Source of the DNA: an uncultured Bacteroides sp. | GTDB taxonomy: Bacteria; Bacteroidota; Bacteroidia; Bacteroidales; Bacteroidaceae | Assembly: GCA_900546355.1 (NCBI GenBank) | Contig: URCM01000146.1 | Coordinates: forward strand, 1-5,708 | Length of the DNA stretch: 5,708 nucleotides | Direction of reading: 5' to 3' | Shown here: positions 1-5,601 of the stretch, in pieces | Position numbering within the stretch: position 1 is the stretch's first letter | Layout of the letters: every line of letters starts with the position of its first letter | Translations under genes and position numbers: made by a program | Notes under the pieces: generated by a model | The model's database searches: none | What the model saw: the letters and a program-made list of their open reading frames with translations, nothing else | What the model was told of the DNA's origin: nothing

Positions 1-18
1 GTCTTTGCGTCTCTGCGT
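1..18. repeat. Short tandem octamer repeat, cut by the window edge
   Basis: After the first base, two 8-base units follow each other (TCTTTGCG and TCTCTGCG), then the start of a degenerate third (TTCGA). On the minus strand this reads ACGCAGAGACGCAAAGAC. From memory, alternating ACGCAGAG/ACGCAAAG runs occur in intergenic regions of many unrelated bacteria. Only about two units are visible, so the array, if there is one, lies mostly to the left of the window. Confidence 0.4.
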
Positions 19-51
19 TCGATTTTTTCGCAAACCAATTTTGTTTTACTA

Positions 52-62
52 TAAACAGGCTC
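52..62 (-). repeat. 11-base motif shared (inverted) with the right end of the window
   Basis: The minus strand reads GAGCCTGTTTA just downstream of the VanZ-like gene. The same 11 bases occur on the plus strand at 5602-5612, just downstream of the fimbrillin-like gene. Both lie shortly after a stop codon and read in the direction of that gene. An 11-base match within 5.7 kb can arise by chance, so this supports a shared element only weakly. Confidence 0.25.
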
Positions 63-94
63 TAAGGCTTTGTTTTTGTGAGTCTCTAATTTTT

Positions 95-463
95 CTAACG
101 TTTCAAGAAGCGGTGTGTGACATATCGGCTGAACAGGCAACCTAATAAAACGCCCGTGCAATTGGCGGTGAAATCAAGCCAGTCGCCGCTGCGGTTGGAG
201 GTGCAGGTGGCTTGCAGTATTTCGATGACACCACTCATCAAGACCGGAAACGCGAAACCGGCAAGCGTGATGAATTTCCGGTTGATTTGTGGATGACGGC
301 GCAAGTATTCGAACCAGATGGTCACAGTCAGTCCCCCATACATACAGAGATGCACTATTTTGTCGAAATAGGGAATCTCCTCCATCTCGTTTTTAGGAGG
401 AGTAAAGAAAGACAGATAGCAGATAGCGGCTATCACAAGAATCGATAACGGATAATGTTTCAT
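95..463 (-). CDS. VanZ-like family small membrane protein
   Basis: A 122-residue integral membrane protein of the VanZ-like family, named after the teicoplanin-resistance accessory protein; the biochemical role of most members is unknown. Four hydrophobic segments are visible, at about residues 4-22, 36-54, 64-83 and 100-112. The family signature is present: D34-K35..H38...Y42 before the second segment, then E81..Q84 and R91-S-G-D94-W-L-D97...N101..G104...G108. These conserved polar residues sit at or near the membrane surface. The ATG at 463 was chosen because the protein then opens with MKHYPLSILV, a normal lysine-plus-hydrophobic start. An upstream ATG at 511 would add 16 residues but would place the promoter boxes inside the gene. 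The gene is divergent from the transporter and has no visible operon partner. Length and motifs look intact. A specific link to glycopeptide resistance is not supported. Confidence 0.88.
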   Translation of the reverse strand: MKHYPLSILVIAAICYLSFFTPPKNEMEEIPYFDKIVHLCMYGGLTVTIWFEYLRRHPQINRKFITLAGFAFPVLMSGVIEILQATCTSNRSGDWLDFTANCTGVLLGCLFSRYVTHRFLKR

Positions 464-486
464 ATTTAATTTGTTCAGAACGGGGG

Positions 487-519
487 CGAAAATACAAACT
501 TTTTTGTACATTTGCCAAA
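487..519 (-). promoter_or_regulatory. Probable promoter of the VanZ-like gene (Bacteroidetes type)
   Basis: On the minus strand a TTTG (519-516) is followed after 21 bases by TATTTTCG (494-487), one mismatch from the Bacteroides -7 consensus TAnnTTTG. Transcription would begin near 480, giving a leader of roughly 17 bases before the ATG at 463. A second perfect minus-strand match, TAGATTTG (523-516), is an alternative but has no good -33 element. Confidence 0.4.
507..514 (+). promoter_or_regulatory. Probable -7 box of the transporter operon
   Basis: TACATTTG matches the Bacteroides -7 consensus TAnnTTTG exactly and lies 41 bases before the transporter ATG. No TTTG -33 element stands at the expected distance (near 483-487), so strength or regulation cannot be judged. 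The box lies between the -7 and -33 boxes proposed for the divergent VanZ-like gene, so the two promoters overlap. Confidence 0.5.
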
Positions 520-541
520 TCTAAGTTTTAAAATGTAAAAG

Positions 542-547
542 AAAGGA
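542..547 (+). promoter_or_regulatory. Ribosome binding site of the transporter
   Basis: AAAGGA lies 8 bases before the ATG at 556. It is a clear Shine-Dalgarno in a genome where most starts lack one, and it supports this start codon. Confidence 0.6.
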
Positions 548-555
548 CGATTTTT

Positions 556-1923
556 ATGCAAAATAGTGAACGGGCAGGTTTCGCGAGCAAGATAGGCGCT
601 ATTCTGGCGGCGGCAGGCTCGGCGGTAGGGCTTGGTAATGTATGGCGTTTCCCTTACGAGACGGGGAACCACGGAGGGGCTGCCTTTATCCTTATTTATT
701 TAGGATGTGTGTTTCTTTTCGGCTTGCCGATTATGATAGCCGAGTTTACCATCGGGCGGCGTGCCAAGGCAAGTACGGGGGAAGCGTTCAAGGCGTTGGC
801 TCCTAAGGGTGGATGGAAATACGTAGGCTATTTAGGTGTGCTTACGGGATTCCTGATATTAGGTTATTATTCGGTGGTGTCGGGATGGACGCTGGAATAT
901 ATCTTTCAGTCGGCAACGGGAAACCTGTCGGGAAAGTCGGCCAACGATTTTGTGACAATGTTCCAGGACTTTTCGCAAGACCCTTGGCGTCCGCTTCTAT
1001 GGTTGCTGGTATTTGTGGCAATGACCCATTTCATCATCGTAAAAGGCGTACAGGCAGGCATTGAGCGGGCTTCGAAGATTATGATGCCGATGTTGTTCAT
1101 CATCATTGTGCTGCTTGCGATATGCGCCGTGATGCTTCCGGGGGCTATGAAGGGGTTAGAGTTTTTACTTAAGCCCGATTTTAGCAAAGTGACTTCGGAC
1201 GCGGTTTTGGGCGCGATGGGGCAGGCTTTCTTTTCGCTTAGTTTGGGGATGGGATGCTTGTCTACTTACGCTTCTTATTTTAGCCGTGACACACGTTTGG
1301 GGTATACGGCTGTAAGCGTGTGTGTCATCGGTACCTGCATCTCGATACTTTCGGGCTTTATCATTTTCCCCGCGGCCTTCTCGGTAGGCATTCAGCCCGA
1401 TGCGGGCCCCTCGCTGATATTCATTACGCTTCCCAATGTGTTTCAGCAGGCGTTTGGCGGCATGCCGGTGTTTGCCAGCATCAGTGCCGTGCTTTTTTAT
1501 GTATTGTTGGCGATGGCGGCACTTACTTCTACCATTTCCTTGCACGAAGTGCCTACTGCTTTCCTGCATGAAAAGTTCGGCTTTACCCGTAGCCGTGCGG
1601 CATGGATAGTTACGGTAGGCAGTTTTTTAATCGGTGTGGTTTCTTCGTTGGCATTGGGCGATTGGAGTGGCGTGCGGATAGCGGGGATGAATATGTTTGA
1701 TGCGCTCGATTTCCTGACGGCTAAGATTATGTTGCCTGTTGCCGGTATGTTTGTCGCCATCTTTGTGTCGTGGAAGCTGGACCGCAAATTGGTGCGTGAC
1801 GAAGTGACCAACTGGGGGACATTGCGGGCGCCTTATTATCCGCTGCTGATTTTCATCTTGCGTTACATCACTCCTGTCGGTATCCTGCTGATATTTGTCA
1901 ACGAACTGGGCTGGTTAGGCTGA
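556..1923 (+). CDS. Sodium-dependent amino-acid transporter, NSS/SNF family
   Basis: A 455-residue sodium-coupled symporter of the neurotransmitter:sodium symporter family (LeuT fold), in the inner membrane. The hallmark TM1 motif G21-S-A-V-G-L-G-N28-V-W-R-F-P is present. So are the unwound TM6 motif Q223-A-F-F-S-L-S-L-G-M-G233 and the TM8 motif A321-A-L-T324-S325, whose residues match the second sodium site of LeuT. By position, A23, N28 and S227 correspond to first-site sodium ligands of LeuT. About 11 membrane helices can be counted (roughly 13-34, 41-66, 88-117, 145-162, 174-194, 216-242, 250-275, 305-338, 347-367, 380-405, 425-448). This fits the 11-helix bacterial type (MhsT, Tyt1) rather than 12-helix LeuT. 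The substrate is probably a neutral or hydrophobic amino acid; which one cannot be read from sequence. M232 replaces LeuT F259 in the substrate pocket. The gene has a good ribosome site and is followed 6 bases later by the helix-hairpin-helix gene. Confidence 0.95.
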   Translation: MQNSERAGFASKIGAILAAAGSAVGLGNVWRFPYETGNHGGAAFILIYLGCVFLFGLPIMIAEFTIGRRAKASTGEAFKALAPKGGWKYVGYLGVLTGFLILGYYSVVSGWTLEYIFQSATGNLSGKSANDFVTMFQDFSQDPWRPLLWLLVFVAMTHFIIVKGVQAGIERASKIMMPMLFIIIVLLAICAVMLPGAMKGLEFLLKPDFSKVTSDAVLGAMGQAFFSLSLGMGCLSTYASYFSRDTRLGYTAVSVCVIGTCISILSGFIIFPAAFSVGIQPDAGPSLIFITLPNVFQQAFGGMPVFASISAVLFYVLLAMAALTSTISLHEVPTAFLHEKFGFTRSRAAWIVTVGSFLIGVVSSLALGDWSGVRIAGMNMFDALDFLTAKIMLPVAGMFVAIFVSWKLDRKLVRDEVTNWGTLRAPYYPLLIFILRYITPVGILLIFVNELGWLG

Positions 1924-1929
1924 TGCGTG

Positions 1930-2847
1930 ATGTGGAAAGATTTCTTTTATTTCACGAAATCCGAACGGCGGGCGGTATTGGTGCTGTTGGCGCTGCTGGC
2001 CGTGCTTTCGGGCGGGAATCTTTGGTTACGGATGAGGCAGGGAGAAACGCTTCCATTATCGGCTTCGGATAACGGACGCATTGACTCGTTTTTAGTCAGC
2101 GTCGAAGAGAAACGCCGTGTAGGAAAGCAGCCGCGGCAGACGTATCAGCCGGTGGTATCGGCTGTACTCCGCCCGTTTGACCCGAATACCGCCGATTCGG
2201 CTACGTTGCGCAGCTTGGGACTTTCGGCTTTCATTGCCCGCAATGTCGTGAAGTATCGGGAGCGGGGAGGGGTTTTCCGTACTCCGGAATCTTTTTCGCG
2301 TATGTATGGATTGAAACCGGAGCAATACGAGGAGTTGAAACCTTATATACGCATTCATGAACGTTTTGTTTTACCGGAGCGGGATACGGCCTTACGGGAA
2401 GAACCGGTTCTTTCGCGCGATTCGTTACCTTATGGCGTGATAGGGAAATATCCCGAAGGGACAGTGGTTAATCTGAACGAGGCGGATACGGCCGCATTGA
2501 AGCGTGTGCCGGGGATTGGGAGCGGACTGGCTCGGATGATTGTCGCTTACCGGAATCGTTTGGGCGGTTTTTATGCGGTAAGCCAGTTGCAGGAGATTCC
2601 ATATATCGATGCGTCGGTCAACCGTTGGTTTAAAGTGGAAGCCGTCCGTCTCCGTCAATTGGAAGTGAACCGTGCCAGCCTCGACCGTTTGCGTTCGCAT
2701 CCGTATATGAATTTCTACAAGGCTAAAGCCATTATGGAATATCGCCGCAAGCGGGGTAAGCTGAAAGGCATCTCTCAATTGGCGTTGCTGGAAGAGTTCA
2801 GCGAAGACGATTTGGAACGCTTGAAACCTTATCTTTCATTTGAGTGA
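1930..2847 (+). CDS. Membrane-anchored protein with three ComEA-like helix-hairpin-helix repeats
   Basis: A 305-residue protein with one N-terminal membrane helix (about 14-35). It is preceded by K3, K10, R13 and R14, which by the positive-inside rule puts the rest of the protein in the periplasm. After a linker come three related helix-hairpin-helix units, at about 82-142, 179-240 and 243-303. Each opens with a ComEA-like phrase (FDPNTADSATL, VNLNEADTAAL, LEVNRASLDRL); units 1 and 3 close with a matching LKPYI/LKPYL. Only the middle unit keeps the canonical hairpin V-P-G-I-G (193-197). Such domains bind DNA without sequence specificity; periplasmic ComEA takes part in DNA uptake, but no competence gene lies nearby and the role here is unknown. 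The ATG at 1930 is preferred; an in-frame GTG at 1927 is possible and adds one residue. The gene starts 6 bases after the transporter stop, so co-transcription and perhaps translational coupling are likely. Confidence 0.88.
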   Translation: MWKDFFYFTKSERRAVLVLLALLAVLSGGNLWLRMRQGETLPLSASDNGRIDSFLVSVEEKRRVGKQPRQTYQPVVSAVLRPFDPNTADSATLRSLGLSAFIARNVVKYRERGGVFRTPESFSRMYGLKPEQYEELKPYIRIHERFVLPERDTALREEPVLSRDSLPYGVIGKYPEGTVVNLNEADTAALKRVPGIGSGLARMIVAYRNRLGGFYAVSQLQEIPYIDASVNRWFKVEAVRLRQLEVNRASLDRLRSHPYMNFYKAKAIMEYRRKRGKLKGISQLALLEEFSEDDLERLKPYLSFE

Positions 2848-2858
2848 ATAACGGCGGG

Positions 2859-2958
2859 ATATATACTGCACCGCCGGCACGGTTACTAATCGTACAGCGT
2901 GACGATTACTAATCGTGCGATGTTACGATTAGTAATCGTGTCGGCGATGCAGTTATAT
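2859..2958. repeat. 100-base imperfect inverted repeat (long stem-loop)
   Basis: Bases 2859-2894 pair with 2924-2958 almost throughout. Exceptions are one bulge (T2864), one C-A mismatch (2871/2947) and two G-T wobbles (2877/2941 and 2882/2936). This leaves a 29-base loop (2895-2923). The element lies between the converging ends of the helix-hairpin-helix gene and the alkaline phosphatase gene. No T-run follows either arm, so it is not a standard intrinsic terminator. It could be a REP/MITE-like repeat, a bidirectional transcript-end structure or a protein-binding site. The sequence shows the structure but not the function. Confidence 0.8.
2879..2939. repeat. Three 15-base near-palindromes at exact 23-base spacing
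   Basis: The copies are ACGGTTACTAATCGT (2879-2893), ACGATTACTAATCGT (2902-2916) and ACGATTAGTAATCGT (2925-2939). Copy 1 differs from copy 2 by one base. Copy 3 is the exact reverse complement of copy 2, which changes only the central base because each copy is itself a palindrome of 7-base arms around one base. The two spacers are 8 bases each (ACAGCGTG and GCGATGTT) and unrelated. Copies 2 and 3 can form a perfect 15-base-pair hairpin with an 8-base loop. Confidence 0.85.
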
Positions 2959-2966
2959 GCAGCGAA

Positions 2967-2994
2967 CGGATAGGGCTATTCCCTCCGGTTTTTT
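2967..2994 (+). terminator. Possible intrinsic terminator of the transporter/HhH operon
   Basis: AGGG (2972-2975) pairs with CCCT (2981-2984) around a 5-base loop. After a 2-base bulge, CGG (2967-2969) pairs with CCG (2985-2987). A run of six T (2989-2994) follows. It lies 120 bases past the stop codon, beyond the long inverted repeat. The stem is short, so this is a moderate call. Confidence 0.45.
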
Positions 2995-3022
2995 GGATTG
3001 AATCTTCTTTCGTGTAACCGGA
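2984..3022. repeat. 7-base inverted repeat near the phosphatase 3' end
   Basis: TCCGGTT (2984-2990) is complementary to AACCGGA (3016-3022), with 25 bases between. Its left arm overlaps the proposed terminator. On the minus strand it would form in the phosphatase transcript about 40 bases past its stop, but no T-run follows. It may be chance. Confidence 0.25.
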
Positions 3023-3063
3023 TTGGCTGATTGCGGACATTCTTTTCGAGTCCTTGTGTGCTG

Positions 3064-4467
3064 TTATTTGTATTGGGCAGCTTCGGCGATACGTGCGGGA
3101 ATCTCGGTGTTATCCATACGTCCTTGGAAAAATCCGGCTCCGGCTCCGATAGCGAATACGGGGACATAGCCTGCCGAATGTCCTCCGCTGACCCAGCCTA
3201 CCAAGGCTATTTCGTTGAGCACTCGCACGGCTTCCGCAGCCAATGGCTCATCTTGCGCATATTCGCTTTTTTCCATTTCTACCTTTTTGCCGTTGAATGT
3301 ACGGTCGAAAACTTCGCGCAACCGTTTTTCTTGCGCTTCGTTGAGCTTCACTTCATCCCAGAATCCGAAATTTGTTTTCAAGGCTTCTGCTGCCTGTTCC
3401 CATGTAACGTGATTACCGGTTTGCCGGCGTAAGTCGTTCAAGATGGAAGTAAATGCGGTTTCACTGACCCGTTGATATTGCAAAGCTTGCAGGTTGAGCG
3501 CATATTCTCCTGTGCCTAAAACCAATCCGCCTGTCTCGTGGTCGGCACTGATAACGATAAGCGTTTCGTTGGGATGGTTTTCGTAGAATTGAAGTGCTTG
3601 GCGGATTGATTCGTTCAAGTCCGCTACTTCACGGAATGCGGTGGCGGCATCGTTGCTATGGCATGCCCAGTCAATCTTTCCGCCTTCTACCATCAGGAAG
3701 AATCCTTTGCTCAGGTCTTTCGAGAGGAAGCGGATGGCCGCTGAAGTAATTTCGCTCAAGGCGAGGTCGCCTTTTTGGCGGTCGATGGCGTAGGGGATGG
3801 CGTCGCGATAGGCCTTTGAAGCCTCTTCTGTCTGGAACAGAATCAGTTTGTCGGCTTGGTCGCATTTGGTTACGAAGTCATCGTATCCGCGTGCGATGGT
3901 ATATCCGTTTTGGGGGGCAAGCGTGTAGAGGCTTTCCGATTGTCCGTGGTTGTCGGGGTCGAGGAAATCAGAACCTGCATAGAAATCGAATCCTGCCAGA
4001 AACAGGTCTTTTCCTATTTGATAATAATTTCCCCGGTCTGGATTGTGGGCATAGAAAGCGGATGGTGTGGCATGGTCTACACTTACGCTGGTAGCGATGC
4101 CCACGCGGCAACCTTTTTCTTTAGCCCGCATGGCGATGCTTTTGATAGGCGTCTGCTGGTCTTTTTCCATACCGATGACTCCGTTTTTGGTTTTCTTGCC
4201 AGTAGCCAGGGCGGTGCCCCCGGCTGCAGAGTCGGTCACGCCGTTTGTAGCCGAATAGGTAGAGCTGGTGGTAGCAAAAGGAAATTCAGTAAAATCGAGT
4301 GGGGTGATTCCGATTTTTCCGTTCAGTTCACCCAAATAGAGTTCGGTGCCTTGCACTTGATTCACTCCCATACCGTCGCCGATAAAGAAGAACACGTACT
4401 TTGCTTGTTGGGCGTAAACGGCCGATACGCACCAGAAACAGAATAACAGAAATGATAATTTTTTCAT
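3064..4467 (-). CDS. Secreted alkaline phosphatase (PhoA superfamily)
   Basis: A 467-residue phosphomonoesterase that releases inorganic phosphate, expected in the periplasm. A Sec signal peptide is visible (MKK, hydrophobic core, probable cut after V-Y-A19). All ligands expected from E. coli PhoA can be placed: D31 in I-G-D-G-M-G, nucleophile S80 in T-D-S-A-A-G-G, T134 in D-H-A-T-P, E261, D266 and H270 in V-E-G-G-K-I-D-W-A-C-H, D309-H310 in S-A-D-H-E-T-G-G, and H430 in S-G-G-H-S-A-G. The protein therefore looks complete for two zinc ions and one magnesium. At the PhoA D153 and K328 positions it carries H132 and W267. The ATG at 4467 gives the signal peptide directly and follows a good promoter; no Shine-Dalgarno is seen, which is usual for Bacteroidetes. 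It faces the helix-hairpin-helix gene tail to tail and the fimbrillin-like gene head to head. No Pho box was recognised. Confidence 0.95.
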   Translation of the reverse strand: MKKLSFLLFCFWCVSAVYAQQAKYVFFFIGDGMGVNQVQGTELYLGELNGKIGITPLDFTEFPFATTSSTYSATNGVTDSAAGGTALATGKKTKNGVIGMEKDQQTPIKSIAMRAKEKGCRVGIATSVSVDHATPSAFYAHNPDRGNYYQIGKDLFLAGFDFYAGSDFLDPDNHGQSESLYTLAPQNGYTIARGYDDFVTKCDQADKLILFQTEEASKAYRDAIPYAIDRQKGDLALSEITSAAIRFLSKDLSKGFFLMVEGGKIDWACHSNDAATAFREVADLNESIRQALQFYENHPNETLIVISADHETGGLVLGTGEYALNLQALQYQRVSETAFTSILNDLRRQTGNHVTWEQAAEALKTNFGFWDEVKLNEAQEKRLREVFDRTFNGKKVEMEKSEYAQDEPLAAEAVRVLNEIALVGWVSGGHSAGYVPVFAIGAGAGFFQGRMDNTEIPARIAEAAQYK

Positions 4468-4482
4468 GTCGTTTGATTGGGA

Positions 4483-4497
4483 TTAATTACTAATTAA
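4483..4497. promoter_or_regulatory. 15-base AT palindrome in the phosphatase leader
   Basis: TTAATTACTAATTAA is a perfect 7-base inverted repeat around a single central base, 16 bases upstream of the phosphatase start codon and inside its predicted untranslated leader. It could be an operator, or simply the AT-rich leader typical of Bacteroidetes. Its central nine bases (ATTACTAAT) also form the core of the 15-base repeat at 2902-2916. Confidence 0.35.
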
Positions 4498-4511
4498 GTG
4501 TATTCTTTAGA

Positions 4512-4542
4512 CAAAGGTAGGGGAAAATAAGGGAAATGGAAA
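4512..4542 (-). promoter_or_regulatory. Promoter of the alkaline phosphatase gene (Bacteroidetes type)
   Basis: On the minus strand TACCTTTG (4519-4512) matches the -7 consensus TAnnTTTG exactly. It is preceded after 19 bases by TTTC (4542-4539), three of four bases of the -33 element TTTG. Transcription would start near 4505, giving a leader of about 38 bases. Confidence 0.6.
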
Positions 4543-4594
4543 ATAATTCGGAGGAAAAACCGGAATCTCGGCTATACAAATTGTGAATGCTGCG

Positions 4595-4630
4595 TTAACA
4601 TAATTGATTTATGTAACATAATTGTATTAT
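4595..4630 (+). repeat. 18-base tandem duplication before the fimbrillin-like gene
   Basis: TTAACATAATTGATTTAT (4595-4612) is followed directly by GTAACATAATTGTATTAT (4613-4630). The two agree at 15 of 18 positions, including an unbroken 11-base core TAACATAATTG. The second unit ends two bases before the start codon at 4633. No consensus -33/-7 pair was recognised upstream, so the repeat may contain or modulate the promoter or ribosome access. Confidence 0.65.
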
Positions 4631-4632
4631 AG

Positions 4633-5601
4633 ATGATGAAAACCAGACGATTTGTAGGCATGATGTTATCATTGATGATGGTAGCTTGCCAGCAAGAGTA
4701 TGTTCCCGAACAGGAAACAGCAGGCGGGAACGAAGATATCCGGCTCCGGGCCGCGATATCGGGCAGTAATGTAAGCCGCACAACGGTACAGGAAAATGGA
4801 GAGACCGTTTTTGCGCCAGATGATGAAGTGGGGTTCTTTATGCCAGACGCGGAAACCCCGGTGCAGTTTATTTATGATGCGGAGAAATGGAGTGCGGAAG
4901 CGGAACAGGTGTGGCCCGACTTGACAACCCCTTTTACTTTTTGTGCTTTTTATCCTTATCAGGAAGATGCCGTGCGCGAACGCATCCCGATGCCCGATTT
5001 GAGCCTTCAGACAGGCGAACTGGCGGAGATAGGGACTTTCGATTTCCTTGCCGCTACAAAGACGTGCGGCTTTGCCGACGCGAATGGTGAAGTCAGCTTT
5101 ACGGGGGCAGATGCATTCAAGCATGTGTATAGCTTGTTGATGGTTACTTTGTCGACTGAAGACGAGGTAGCTACGTTGTTGAAGTCGGCACAGTTGACGG
5201 GTGCCGGGTGTTTTACGGCTCACGACTACCGTTTTACGGAAAGCGGTGTGGGCGAGATGATTCAAACGCTGGATGCCGGAGCGGTAGACAGTTGGGAACT
5301 GCAGGTAGCGGAAGAGGGAGAAGAGATTCCACAGGAGACAGGCAGGCAGATTGTGTTGCTGCTTAATCCGTCGGATATGGAGGTGACGTTGGATTTCTCT
5401 ATCGGTTACGAACGTGAAGGCGTATCGTTTACGGCAAGCACACAGGCCATCAGCCAGGCGTTTACTGGCGGATATTGTTACCAATACCGGATTCGGATAA
5501 ATGACGGGATGCTGATTGTGGGCGAACCTGAAATCTCGGCTTGGCAATCTGGTGAAGTGACAGAAGGAGGCGACCTTGTAGTGGAAGGCACTCCACAATA
5601 G
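4633..5601 (+). CDS. Fimbrillin-like lipoprotein (Mfa_like_1 family)
   Basis: A 322-residue predicted lipoprotein of the fimbrillin-like family found on Bacteroidales cell surfaces. The signal peptide (M1 to about A18) ends in a lipobox-like L-M-M-V-A-C19, with QQEYVPE after the cysteine. Family landmarks appear in the usual order: F60-A-P-D-D-E-V-G-F-F, then V93-W-P and F103-C-A-F-Y-P-Y near 103-109, D137-F-L-A-A, the K163-H-V-Y-S-L-L-M-V-T-L strand, and the C-terminal G280-Y-C-Y-Q-Y-R-I-R-I with I301-S-A-W. Length is normal and the C-terminus looks complete. Members serve as pilus subunits, pilus anchors or stand-alone surface lipoproteins. No partner pilin or assembly gene is seen here, so pilus formation is not shown. 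Two adjacent ATGs (4633, 4636) are possible starts, with an in-frame TAG just before the first. Cysteines C104, C145, C193 and C282 lie in the mature part. Confidence 0.82.
   Translation: MMKTRRFVGMMLSLMMVACQQEYVPEQETAGGNEDIRLRAAISGSNVSRTTVQENGETVFAPDDEVGFFMPDAETPVQFIYDAEKWSAEAEQVWPDLTTPFTFCAFYPYQEDAVRERIPMPDLSLQTGELAEIGTFDFLAATKTCGFADANGEVSFTGADAFKHVYSLLMVTLSTEDEVATLLKSAQLTGAGCFTAHDYRFTESGVGEMIQTLDAGAVDSWELQVAEEGEEIPQETGRQIVLLLNPSDMEVTLDFSIGYEREGVSFTASTQAISQAFTGGYCYQYRIRINDGMLIVGEPEISAWQSGEVTEGGDLVVEGTPQ

Noticed and set aside
464..511. Upstream ATG at 511 as the start of the VanZ-like protein
   Set aside because: It adds 16 residues unlike the family, overlaps the likely promoter boxes, and the ATG at 463 gives a normal membrane-protein N-terminus.
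475..672. 65-codon minus-strand frame spanning the divergent promoter region
   Set aside because: It overlaps the transporter start and both promoter regions, and shows no domain.
1165..1569. 134-codon minus-strand frame inside the transporter gene
   Set aside because: It is rich in H, R and K with no hydrophobic or domain pattern; the plus-strand transporter is unambiguous.
2879..2939. Miniature CRISPR array
   Set aside because: The period is regular, but repeats of 15 bases and spacers of 8 are far too short, the third copy is inverted, and no cas gene is present.
2859..2958. Standard Rho-independent terminator
   Set aside because: Neither arm is followed by a T-run on either strand, and the stem is much longer than usual. 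A more conventional terminator candidate lies at 2967-2994.
3856..4446. 196-codon open frame antisense to the alkaline phosphatase
   Set aside because: The sense strand encodes a complete enzyme with every catalytic residue. The antisense product shows no family features and no ribosome site.
4669..5598. 309-codon open frame antisense to the fimbrillin-like gene
   Set aside because: It mirrors almost the whole sense gene, has no recognisable domain, signal or plausible start region, and its composition (many R, H, Q and C) is typical of a shadow frame. The sense frame has a lipobox and clear family landmarks.
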